Positions 11,617 to 21,281 of a stretch of 64,000 bases of DNA are shown here, one piece after another; within the stretch, counting starts at the first letter, position 1; the number at the start of each line of letters is the position of its first letter. The stretch is from positions 248,001 to 312,000 of the forward strand of contig JAKZZE010000039.1 in assembly GCA_024220505.1 (NCBI GenBank). The letters run 5' to 3'. The notes under the pieces are model-generated. The model had not been told where the DNA came from. It did not search any database and saw nothing but the letters and a program-made list of their open reading frames with translations. The position numbers and the translations under genes are program-made. Origin of the DNA: Rhizopus arrhizus (Eukaryota > Mucoromycota > Mucoromycetes > Mucorales > Rhizopodaceae).

Positions 11617-13261
11617 TCAGAGCGCTTGCTCATTACGACATTTGTCCAAGCATTTATGAGAATGTTTAACAATTCCTTTAAAATCACTTAGTTTCAAGCT
11701 ATTGGAAGCTTCACTGATCCGGGTCATCAAAGTTTCCTTCTCGAGAAATTTATTGCGCTTCACTTTGCTTTTGACCACTGACCAAAATTGCTCTATTGGA
11801 TTGAGCTCAGGAGAATATGGAGGCAAATAAGCGCAGCGGTAACCGCGAGATTCTACGTATTTGGCTATATTGTCTGATGTATGGATAGGAGCATTATCCA
11901 TCACGAGGAAGTGACCTTTCATGTGCGGAAACTGGTCCATTTCATCCATTGTAGCTTTTAGAAAGCTGATATAGTGTCCCGTAACCGTTCCTTTGCTCAT
12001 TTGCCCAACGCCATCTCCTCGCTTTCTCTTTTTATTAGATGGAGGCTGAGGAAGTCTAAGGCTGCATTTGATTAGACCTTCAGCGGAAATCGCGCCTAAA
12101 ATGGTTGTTGTTGTTGCTCGTGTTTTGGGAACTGTTGAGATATTTGCAGATAATAAAGTGAGAAAATAGAAAGGGAAATAGTACTTGAAAACTAGTGAAT
12201 GAGTCTCTATGTAACCTCTTTATTAGATTTCAAGACGAGAGAGAGAACCCATTTAATCAAACTACGCCTTTATATAGGAAATGAAATTATTTAGGGACCG
12301 AAGTGAGTTCAAGGTCAATTTTAGTATTGAGCTTGAACAATATAAACATTGTATATGAGTTTTAGGGAATATGTAATAAGTAATATTATGTATTCAGTAC
12401 TTGTTATTTCTTATATAAGATCTGAGTAATCTCATACGAATAATAAGTATTTAATGAGGTAAATACGACAACTGTGACCACAGCCGGTGCACCTTTCTTT
12501 GACCAAGCCATACTACGTTTCAAATTAATATGGAAAGCAGATTCGTCAAGAAAGACACAGTTTCTTGTAAAATCCAAGTCTGTTTTTTCCTATTTATGAA
12601 CCCAATCCAAGCGCTCCTGAATCTTTTCTTCGCTATTCCGGTCTATGGGTTGAAGCCGCGCTTTCTTGAGAGATAAATTGCAATATTGTTTTACAAAATC
12701 GAACAAAGTAGTTTTAGATACTTTTAATTCGGTAAACATTTGCTTTAACTTCTTCATTACTTCGTCTAGGACGATGGAAGGATTCTCATCAATGCACTCG
12801 AGAATAGCGTTTTTGTGTTCGTCATGGAGAATACGTGGACGGCCAGTCTTTCTCCCTTTCTCAAAGATACTGTCAGGATCTTTCTCGTATTGCGCAGCCC
12901 ATTTTTGTGCTGTACGAACGTGAATCCCAAGTTGTTTTGCAGCAGCGGCTGCACTCAAACACCTCTCAAACAACAGCTTAAAGAACCTCACTTTGTCCTG
13001 ATCAGAATAGCGTGTATAATTTCTCTTCACTGAAGTTTCCCTCATAACGACATCACCATTAGGCTTTGCCTCCTTTTCTACCTGCATTGCATCTATCCTT
13101 TTCTCGCTCTCCAGAGGCAGTTGAGCTAAATATTGTGTATGAGAGCTCAATGTTTCCAGACGAAACTGTTCCTCATCAACAATATAATCCATTGGTTCAG
13201 GTCTGCCATACTCGTCGACGACAGATCCTTTCCCATTTTCAAACAAGAATTGAATGTTCAT
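11617..13261 (-). pseudogene. IS630-like DDE transposase, copy 2, same lesions as copy 1
   Basis: The translated parts (12590-13261, 223 residues; 11617-12000, 127 residues) match the corresponding parts of copy 1 exactly. The TAG at 12590-12592 and the LTR at 12136-12470 are at the same positions in the gene. The catalytic Asp/Asp/Glu motifs (FLDESAFHI, VMDNAPIHT, NPIEQFWS) are all present but split. The lesions therefore existed before the second copy arose. Confidence 0.88.
12136..12470 (-). repeat. Solo LTR, family D (335 bp), in IS630 copy 2
   Basis: This is the reverse-orientation counterpart of 4883-5217, with the same insertion point and the same duplication (ACTGT at 12131-12135 and 12471-12475 on the plus strand). 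It is a passenger of the transposon copy, not an independent insertion. Confidence 0.9.
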
Positions 13262-13753
13262 TATCTGTGATTTGTGATGTAATTGTGAAAAAGAAATAAA
13301 ACAAAGATAAACACAAGGCGTGGTCTTTTATATCCAACGACGCCAACAAGCAGCAGGACATATGATTTGTCAGCCAAGACGAATTTATATTTCGTACAAC
13401 ACGAATCTTGTTCCCATCATCAGGTGAATTGATTTTCCTTCAGGGCGAATACATATTTCGTACAACCTGAATTTGTTTTCGCCGTTGGGTGAATTTACTT
13501 TCCGGAAAGGGTGTATTATAAATATGATTGAAATAATAATTTTAAAGTACTTAAAACCACGTTACTTGATTATTTTTAAAGAAATAAAACTTTTTTGTCA
13601 TTGTTTTCTTCAAAATATAATAAATACACTGATGTTTGACAGTAAGCCTTTTACAATTGTGCAAGCTTCAGCCATTGAAACTATAGTATAGGAATATATA
13701 TTTTTCATATACAATGTGTGATACTTGTACAAGTTCATTTACTGTATCTTTTT

Positions 13754-14639
13754 TTAATGAAGTTCGAAATATCTAGTAGCATGCAAAAGATTCATGTTGT
13801 GTTTACCAAAGAGTGAATCGCCGATTAAAATTGTGTATGTGTCAATTATTTTGCAATTCAAGTGTTTTCCATGTATCCACTCTTTTTCAACAGATTTTTC
13901 CGTTCCAATTAAAGGTAATTGTGATAAAAGACAATCCTCAGTTGCAACCTAAATGACTCATAAGATATTTTTTTCGTTTGTGTATCCTTTGATCCTACTG
14001 CGTTTGTATGTACAACAAGTTCTACTGTCAGCTTATGCAAATCAATAAGTTTCTTTAATGCAGTCTTAGCTTCATCTTTTATGGAGCCATTTGATGAGTC
14101 AATCAATAAAGACTTCTTTGTACCTTTTTTTTTTGGTTAAATATTTGTTTGTATTGCAAAGGTATAAAATACATACTCACATCAGTTACCAAGTAGGTTG
14201 TTGGTGTTATTGAATGTACCCAAGGTGAATGATCGTTAAAAAATAATTGAAAATCAAACTTATTTTCAATCCAATTTAATATTCCACCTTGTAAGTTGTA
14301 GACTTTTTCAAATCCAAGATTTTTTGTCAAGAATTCTAAAACCAATGAACTTCTTCTACCTGATCTGCAGGAAACTATTAGCTAAAGTAACAGTTAAAAT
14401 CTATGCTTTATTATACACTATGTAAGACTATATACTGTTTTATCTCTATATTCTAAAAAAATGCTTCGAAATAAACCAAGATCTGTTTGCATCAATTGAA
14501 AAGGAACATTAACAAAACCTTTAATTTTTCCTTGTAATTCAATCTCTGATGGTTCACGCACGTCAATAAAGTGATAAGAGCTTTTTTCTGTTTCCAATAT
14601 TTCTTTCAGCTTTATCGATGTTATGTCGAAAGTTGTCAT
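13754..14639 (-). CDS. Rhodanese-domain protein with a C-terminal degenerate metallo-beta-lactamase-like region
   Basis: Four exons (14639-14436, 14381-14181, 14115-13999, 13948-13754) give 238 residues in frame. Residues 1-115 form a rhodanese (sulfurtransferase) domain: YHFIDVREPSEIELQGKIKG, then the active-site loop with the persulfide-accepting Cys in VSCRSGRRSS, then NLQGGILNW. Rhodaneses move sulfane sulfur from donors such as thiosulfate to cyanide or thiol acceptors. Residues 116-238 contain TTYLVTDKSLLIDSSNGS, ELVVHTNA and ILIGDSLFGKHN. These resemble the order of a beta-lactamase fold (YLV..LIDPG, THxHxDH, GDSLF) but lack most metal ligands. That second assignment is an inference. 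The last intron (13998-13949) is supported by frame: without it the frame runs into a poor C-terminus. Confidence 0.75.
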
Positions 14640-14728
14640 TTTATAATAATAAAAGAAAAAAGAAACTTGTTGAAGTCTCGAATTATGTAAAGTTACACAA
14701 AGTATCTATAAACTTTAACTTTTATACA

Positions 14729-14759
<31 letters not shown>

Positions 14760-14895
14760 TTTGTAAAAGGAGGGTTTTGTTCAGGTGCCGCAAGGCGTAC
14801 ACCATTGTGAGCGTTAAATAAAGTACAAACTTTTATGGAATCTCTTTAAACAACCATATATTGCAGCAATCACAATTAACAACTTAAAAAAGACT
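14640..14895. other. Short spacer with a T-run
   Basis: Upstream region of the rhodanese gene. It holds an uninterrupted T-run near 14737-14762 and no gene. Confidence 0.5.
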
Positions 14896-15366
14896 TAATG
14901 GAGGGGCTTTTTTATTACACTCCTTTTTTTAGTAGTTACCTCATTTGATTTAGATGCTTCACCAGAAGGTAAGCCTTCTGATATTGACACGTTGGCTGTT
15001 TCTTTTTTTTTACCGTGCTTACATGAAGTATCATGTCTCCTTCAGCAACAAACAAGCTTTCAATGCCTCTTTGGGCATATGGAAAACAGCAGTAGTATTC
15101 TCTTATTAACATGAGTCCTGATGTTTGATCTAACTGGCATGATGAATAGCAATATTGGAATATCAAGCGTCAAATTCCATTTCGTCTGCAATCTGAATAT
15201 TGGCTAAAGGTTCATTAGCATATTCAAGAGAGCTTCTTTGAATAAAAAGATATTGAGAAATGTTGATAGATGAAGATGACAACATTTTATATATTGTTGT
15301 CAGTAAAAGTATGTATCTGCGAATAAGGTAATTGATAAATGCATCCAGATGTGATTGCTGCAATAG
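14896..15366 (-). pseudogene. Unrecognised coding remnant, frame broken
   Basis: Three minus-strand frames carry coding-like pieces in succession. The first is 15363-15163 (HLDAFINYLIRRYILLL), the second is 15166-14936 (MLIREYYCCFPYAQRG), and the third is a charged C-terminal piece ending near 14896 (GLPSGEASKSNEVTTKKRS). No plausible intron joins the first two. The 5' side ends where the Tc1 fragment begins, so this looks like a gene cut by that insertion and then decayed. I do not recognise the family. Confidence 0.3.
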
Positions 15367-15384
15367 ATGGCTGTTTAAGGAACT

Positions 15385-15665
15385 CTGTGTTTTTGTTTGT
15401 ATAGAAACTCTTCGATTGTATGTCTACCAACCTGACTTCAAATCATAGAGAGCAGCTCACAAGCCTAGATTAACTGCAAGACACTGCAAAAGTAGGCTTC
15501 ACTGGGCGAAGGAACATCTCAATTGGACCGAAGACCAATGGAGAAACATTGTCTGGTCTTATGAATTGCGCTTTTGTGTGGAAGGCAGTAAGCGCGGTAA
15601 AAGAGTACTCAGAAAGAAAGGAAAGTGCTATTATGAAAGAAATATAGTATCTACAGTCAAGTGGG
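15385..15665 (+). mobile_element. Tc1-like transposase fragment
   Basis: The fragment is related to the Tc1 element at 32520-33560: TLRLYVYQPDFKS, then RLHWAKEHLNWTEDQWRNIV, then FCVEGSKRGKR and YYERNIVSTVKWG. The catalytic SDESRF motif is altered to SYELRF, and there is a TAG after DFKS, so it is dead. At 15665 the sequence switches directly into LINE reverse-transcriptase sequence. Confidence 0.8.
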
Positions 15666-17177
15666 GATCGGCTACCACTTACCTTGGTTATCCTCTTACA
15701 ACCAGTGCTCAACAATTTTCTAGTTACTTAGACAGTCTTATAGTGAAACTCGAGAAACATGCTATCATCCTCTCACAGCGATGGCTGTCTATATTAGGAT
15801 ATAGCACGATTGCCAACTCATTCCTTCTTAGTCGTGTTTGGCATAGTATAAGGGCTTTATCACCTCCTCAAAGTTTATTTCAGCGGATACGTACGGTAAT
15901 TATATCATTTTTGAAAGAGAAGAACTTTTCGAATGTGAAATTCCAAGACTACCAGCGACCACGTAACGAGGATAGTATCGCTATACTAGACCCGTCAACA
16001 CAACATTCTGCCTTGCAATTACAATGGCTTACTCCACTGCTTCTCTCATCCGACCAAGCAACTAATCCAGATTCCTTTGCTACTAATCCCATGAAATATA
16101 CTCTTTGTGCCTTGTTGTTTGCGCGACCACCAGTTTTACCGTTACTATTTCCTGAACAACGCACCACCGATCTTCACAAAATTGGTTGTTTAACTCCTTA
16201 TTCAAAACACCTGATCAAATGGATTTTGAGATCAATTGAACGGCACTAAACGCTAATTCAGCTGCAGAGATCCCTTTAAGCCGTATATGCCCACTTCTAC
16301 TTACCAACGATCCTAACCACACTTGCAACTATTGGAAATCAAATTTAGTTAAGGACTTATATAGATTCAGCATCGTGGATGGAAGGTTTACCCTAACTAC
16401 CTCCTTTCTGTCGAGAAACAATGCAATCGATCTGAGTCATATTTTGATCTTCTCTCACTAAGTCATACTGAGGAAGAAGTCTTTTTGCAACTCTTAGAAG
16501 CACCTCTGATCTTTCATTTTTTTTTTTAAAAAAAAACCTCCTCCTTGGATTTGCCACTTCCCTGAACCAAAATTTCATTCTCTACTTAGCTCATCTCTAC
16601 CAGATGGCACACCAATTGAACAGATATCAACAAAATGGTTCCATCACATTGAAAAGGCTCTGCTAGCTAGTTTACCTTCGCACTATCCTCAAGCCAGCAA
16701 AGCATCTTGGACACAGTTTTGGCACGTCTCAATTCCGCATCAGGCACGAATCATTCTTTGGCGTTTCTATCATTCCAAACTGCCAACACGATCCCGATTG
16801 CACAAAATCACGTGTAACTTTATTACCAATGAAAGCTGTATGCTGTGTGGCGCACGCGAGTCTGGCAAACATTTCTTGTAGTCTTATCCACTTAAAAAGC
16901 CTATGTGGGATACAATTTTAACGCGATTCTTTTCAATTAATTGCCTGTGGTATACTGTACCTCTGGAGAACTCATGTTTTTAAAGGATCGCCCTTTTGGT
17001 CAAATGAGACAGCTGCTAGAACCACTATGTTCCTTCGCAGAACACATCAAGAAAATTTTTATCAGAAAGAATTCAAAGGCAATAATCATATACCACATTA
17101 ATTTTATACTTCGATTTTATATATTTAACTGTTTTCTTACAGTGTACGTCTAAAGGCGGCACCAGAATAAACTCATA

Positions 17178-17222
<45 letters not shown>
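15665..17222 (+). mobile_element. 5'-truncated L1-like LINE with a 44-A tail
   Basis: The translated start (ATTYLGYPLTTSAQQF and RWLSILGYSTIANSFLLSRV) is the region just after the reverse-transcriptase core of L1-type LINEs. A decayed zinc-knuckle-like end (CMLCGARESGKHF) appears near 16835-16880. The frame is intact to 16249 and then broken by stops and shifts. The element ends in an A-run at 17179-17222. The endonuclease and the catalytic part of the reverse transcriptase are missing, as expected for incomplete reverse transcription. I found no target-site duplication. Confidence 0.85.
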
Positions 17223-17223
<1 letters not shown>

Positions 17224-17297
17224 ACCATCACAAACAGTGACAATTTTTATTAAATATCAAAAATCCTGCAAATAAACACTGTAGCCTTTTTTTAAAG

Positions 17298-18912
17298 ATG
17301 GAATTTAAAGCAACATTACCTGTTGAACTTTTTAAAAGTAATAATAAATGACTGTAAAACACTTTTTTGACACCATGTACATATAGTATTTTCATGTACT
17401 TTAGATGTACTTTCGCATATTGGAGATGATGTCAGTTTAGATATTAGAAGACACCAAGTAATGACAACATCGAAATGATGTTTATTTCAACTAATCTCAC
17501 TAGATTAGTTTATTTTATCAGCCCTAAATAATTCTTTAACTGCTCAAGCTCTTGTTAGAATTTCACCACTTTTTTTTGAAAATTACAGATTACTGCGACA
17601 TGAATCTGCTCAAGAAACGCTTAAATGCCGTCTTGTAGCAAAAGTAAATGACTTTTTAACAAAAATATTACAAGCTTTTCTAAACTATACACACAAGGAA
17701 TTGAACAGAATATTCAAAAAGAATCAATCAATGACTGATTTAATAAGAAACTGTCAGATACATATTACAGAAGGAGATGAAAACAATAGTGAATCAAGGC
17801 TGCATTTGACGATTTTATGTCAAAACGGTGTAACAAAGAAGAAGACTATTTGGTATGCTAATGGAGAATCAGTTGATGCTCTTTATTCAAAAGATTACTC
17901 TCATTATCTAATTGTTGATCCTACACTGATAAAAGATTACCTTAATCTCTTTCATCCAAAAGTAATTGATATTGTATTTGAATGTACACCAGAATTTATT
18001 ATTATCAAGTCTTTTTGGGATTACAATACATCATCACATATAGGTATTATCATATAACAACGAAATACACAACTAATTGTGTCATTTTAGATAAACCTGT
18101 TCAAACTACATTTAAAATGAAAGTGACAGATTGCATTGAATATTCAGTTACTCAACATATAAAACTTGTTTTTAACTTGAAAGAATTCAAGGTGAGTCAT
18201 TTATTAACAATAAAAAATATTTATATAATTCCTCTTTAAACACAAGGCAATTATTGATTATATGGAATCGATGGAAGCACCAGTTCATGCTCATTTTGAA
18301 GAGCCCGGAAAGTAAATTTGACAAACTTAAAAAAAAGGGGAGCAAAACTTTATGAATATTTTTAATACATAGGACAATTCTATTTACTTACGAACAGAAT
18401 AACGAAATAATAGCAGAATTTGCTTTAATGACACATCCAGACACATCATCTACAGAAAGACATGATTCAATTTCATTTAATGAACACAGTATAGCCTCTA
18501 TTGATTCATCTCTATATGGTGAGAGACATACTTCGCCTAGTCCTTCTGTTGTTCATCAAAGAAGAAGTAATCAAAATACCAATAGACCAACAGTTAACCA
18601 TCCTGGAAGAAATTCATCTGTTGAATCTGAAGTTGTCGATACAAGTGCGGATACTGTACCATATACTCGACCAGCCACACTCAAAGAGGGATCACAAAAA
18701 GATCAAAACAGCAGCCAATCACCACAAGTATCGCATGGATCCTTTCCGTTCAATTCCTCAGTTGAGTCAAATAATTCCTCTCGTCCAATCCGTATCGATG
18801 ACAGTGACAACATCAATTCGCATTCTAATAAGGTAATTAAACACTAAATTAACTCTATTTTTATATTTGGACTGATTTTTATTCTTAGCAAAACTTCTTT
18901 CAAAGTGAATGA
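17298..18912 (+). CDS. RAD9: Rad9, subunit of the 9-1-1 checkpoint clamp
   Basis: Rad9, Rad1 and Hus1 form a PCNA-like ring that is loaded at damaged DNA and activates the ATR/Mec1 checkpoint kinase. Seven exons (17298-17337, 17405-17457, 17509-18043, 18091-18191, 18247-18311, 18373-18832, 18889-18912) give 425 residues with consistent phases. Conserved blocks in order are MEFKATLPVELFK, LSHIGDDVSLDIRR, SALNNSLTAQALVRISPLFF, LHLTILCQNGVTKKKTIWY, FNLKEFKAIIDYMESMEAPV and ILFTYEQNNEIIAEFAL. These match both PCNA-like domains of Rad9. The last 140 residues are a Ser/Thr/Asn-rich tail, the part that is phosphorylated in known Rad9 proteins. The last exon encodes only QNFFQSE. The ATG lies just 75 bp after the LINE poly(A) tail. 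Confidence 0.88.
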
Positions 18913-19235
18913 TTATCTAAAGCAAATAACAAATATTCATTTATTATTTCTTGTGATCATTAACATTGATAAACATAATAAACTGCTTGACTTTGATTTT
19001 TTTTTTTTTCCTTATTTTAATAAAAATAATCTATTTTTTCCTATGCTTCTATTGACATTACAAAGGCTTATAGTAAAAACAAAAAAAAAAGCAAAAACAA
19101 AAAAAGCACATCATTTTTTTTCTTTTCGCAATTGAGCCAATGAATATCTGGGCTTAATTTCACTTTAAAAAGATCACCTTATGCTGAATTTTTTTTTTTT
19201 TTTCTTTTTTTTTTTGCTTCAGCCCCGACCAACGA
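18913..19235. other. Intergenic region between RAD9 and the oxidase gene
   Basis: AT-rich DNA with several T- and A-tracts (for example near 18990, 19080 and 19190). No gene was seen. The right part is the promoter region of the oxidase. Confidence 0.5.
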
Positions 19236-19245
19236 CTATAAATAG
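19236..19245 (+). promoter_or_regulatory. TATA box of the oxidase gene
   Basis: CTATAAATAG lies 58 bp before the ATG at 19303, followed by a CT-rich leader (CTTTTCTTCTTCTG). Position and sequence fit a strong core promoter of a secreted-enzyme gene. Confidence 0.6.
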
Positions 19246-19302
19246 GTTTCAAAGCAACCGTTTAATCCTTTTCTTCTTCTGTTTAACAAAAAAAAAAGCA
19301 AT

Positions 19303-21022
19303 ATGAAGAGCTCTCTGTTTGTAACTATAGCCACAGCGATATCCTTTTTAACAACTGTCAGTGCTCAAGTTGACTCACCTTTCTTATGGTCAGACTCACA
19401 AAAAGTCATATCACCTTATGCCAAATCTGGAAAAATGGAACAAATAGGTACAACAGGAGTAGCAGCCATGCATGCTGTTCTTTTAAAGTAAAGCACATAT
19501 AAAAAGATATTAGAGTGTTGTATTAAAGATCTCTTGTTTCTGTAGTGAGAAAACAATCTTAATTATCGATAAAGCAGAGTGGAATGAGGCACAATTTGAT
19601 TCAGGACAAAGTGCATTTTCTGTACAATATGATCTTGAAAAGCAAAGCTATCGACCATTACCATTGGAAACAAACACCTTTTGTTCAGCTGGTGGATTTT
19701 TAAAGAATGGAAGTTTTATTAGCACCGGTGGCGGTGAAAAGAGAGGAAGAAATTGGAAAGCTGAACCTGGTTGGCAATCTATTCGACACTTTACTCCATG
19801 TACAGATAACTCTTGCTGGTGGAATGAATACAAGACTGGAAAGATGACAGAAAATAGATGGTATCCAACAGTTGAACAGTTACCCGAAGGTGATCTATTT
19901 ATTATTGGTGGATCAACAAAGGGAACAGCTGTAAACCGTGCAGAAGTTAATGTGCCTTCGTATGAGTTTTGGCCACCAAGACCTGAAGGAGAAGTTCCAT
20001 TTAAGTTTCTCAATGAGACAATGCCCTATAACTTGTACCCATTTGTGTTTGTCTTGCCGGATGGTAACCTGTTCATTTTTGCCAACAAAAAATCCATTAT
20101 TTATGACTACAACAATCAAAAGATTGTAAAGAGATTACCTGACATTCCCGGTGTTCCTCGCTCTTATCCATTAACCGGTGGCGCTATCCTCCTTCCTTTG
20201 GACCCTGAAAACAACTACAATCCTGAAATTCTTATTTGTGGTGGATCTGAGAGAATGAAAAACAATGCTAGGGCTGATGATACTTGCGGTAGAATCAATT
20301 TAGGTGATGAAAACCCTAAATGGGAGATGGACACATTTGTACATAAGCGTCTTATGCCTGATGGTCTCATTATGGCTGATGGTAACCTCCTTTGGGTTAA
20401 TGGTTGCCAGCGTGGATGGGCTGGTTACAATGGTCGTAATCATGATCCCACATTTGATCCCCTTATTTACACACCCACAGCACCTTTGGATAAGCGATGG
20501 ACTAAAAACCTGGCTTCTACAGACATTGCTCGAATGTATCACTCGGTTGCTCTTACCTTACCTGATGGACGTGTTTGGATTGCAGGATCCAACAATGTTG
20601 ATCCTCCTGATCCAAATGCTGAATATCCTACTGAATTCCGTATTGAATATTTTTCACCTCCTTACCTTTTCAAGCACGCTACCCGTCCACGTATCTCACA
20701 TGTACCTCGCGTTGTTACTTACGATCAGTCTTTCAAGGTTCTCTTGAACCTCGAAGGTTTAGCTGACAAGGATGCTGCTAGTAAGATTCGTGTTGGTTTG
20801 CTCAGGCCTGGCTTCAGCACTCACTCCATGCATATGTCACAGCGATATGTATTCCTAAACCATAAAGTATCTGAAGATTTACAGTCAATTGAAATCACAG
20901 CTCCTCCTCGTCCAAGTATATTCCCTCCTGGTGCTGGTTTCTTGTATGTTCTTTACGATGGTGTTCCTTCTATTGCAAGTGAAATTTTTGTTGAGAGCCA
21001 AGTCTCTGACCTTGCCATTTAA
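19303..21022 (+). CDS. Secreted glyoxal oxidase-like copper radical oxidase (AA5 family)
   Basis: Enzymes of this family oxidise simple aldehydes or alcohols and release hydrogen peroxide outside the cell. Two exons (19303-19487 and 19546-21022) encode 553 residues, close to the length of glyoxal oxidase. A signal peptide is evident (MKSSLFVTIATAISFLTTVS, then AQ). The copper-radical site can be followed: the Cys that cross-links to Tyr in TFCSAGGFL, the partner Tyr in NRWYPTVEQLPEG, the axial Tyr-His pair in ARMYHSVALTLPDGR, and the distal His in GFSTHSMHM. Kelch-like repeats (FIIGGS, ILICGGSE, VWIAGS) build the propeller, and a C-terminal domain follows (IEYFSPPYLF). Substrate cannot be told from sequence. 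The enzyme would feed extracellular peroxidases or Fenton chemistry. ERG7 starts 259 bp downstream on the same strand. Confidence 0.9.
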
Positions 21023-21281
21023 TTCATTTTCATTATTCTTTTTCTTCTAATGTACTTTTATATATCTTTACTTCATAAAATAAAACACTTGTTCTCGGTG
21101 TTACTCGCCGAATATTAAACCAGTGTTGCAACTTAAAAATACATTTTGTGTTTAAGCCAGGTCTTTGATTTGATTGGATGGGAAAACTCTTATGTGTCTT
21201 GGTTAGTCTTGCGGATGCTTTTCTTTTTGTGCATATAATTGTCCGCATTATTGTTCTTTTTTTCTTTTTATTATTTTTAGA

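Larger units (their letters stand above)
11523..13513 (-). mobile_element. IS630/Tc1/mariner-like transposon, copy 2, inverted
   Basis: This is the inverted partner of 3840-5806. It shares the subterminal direct repeats, TATA box, transposase and embedded solo LTR. The outer end at 13513 is followed by TA (13514-13515). The main differences are a T-run of about 34 bases near 11560-11593 in place of 12 A, one base at the outer tip (CACCC instead of CACTC), and one base near the inner end (TGTCCACG instead of TGTTCACG). The flanks outside the element are unrelated to those of copy 1. Confidence 0.82.

Noticed and set aside
17148..17168. CTAAAGGCGGCAC at the LINE end resembling the Tc1 tip at 32540
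   Set aside because: Only 13 bp are shared and the sequence directly precedes the LINE poly(A), so it fits the LINE 3' end; chance similarity cannot be excluded.
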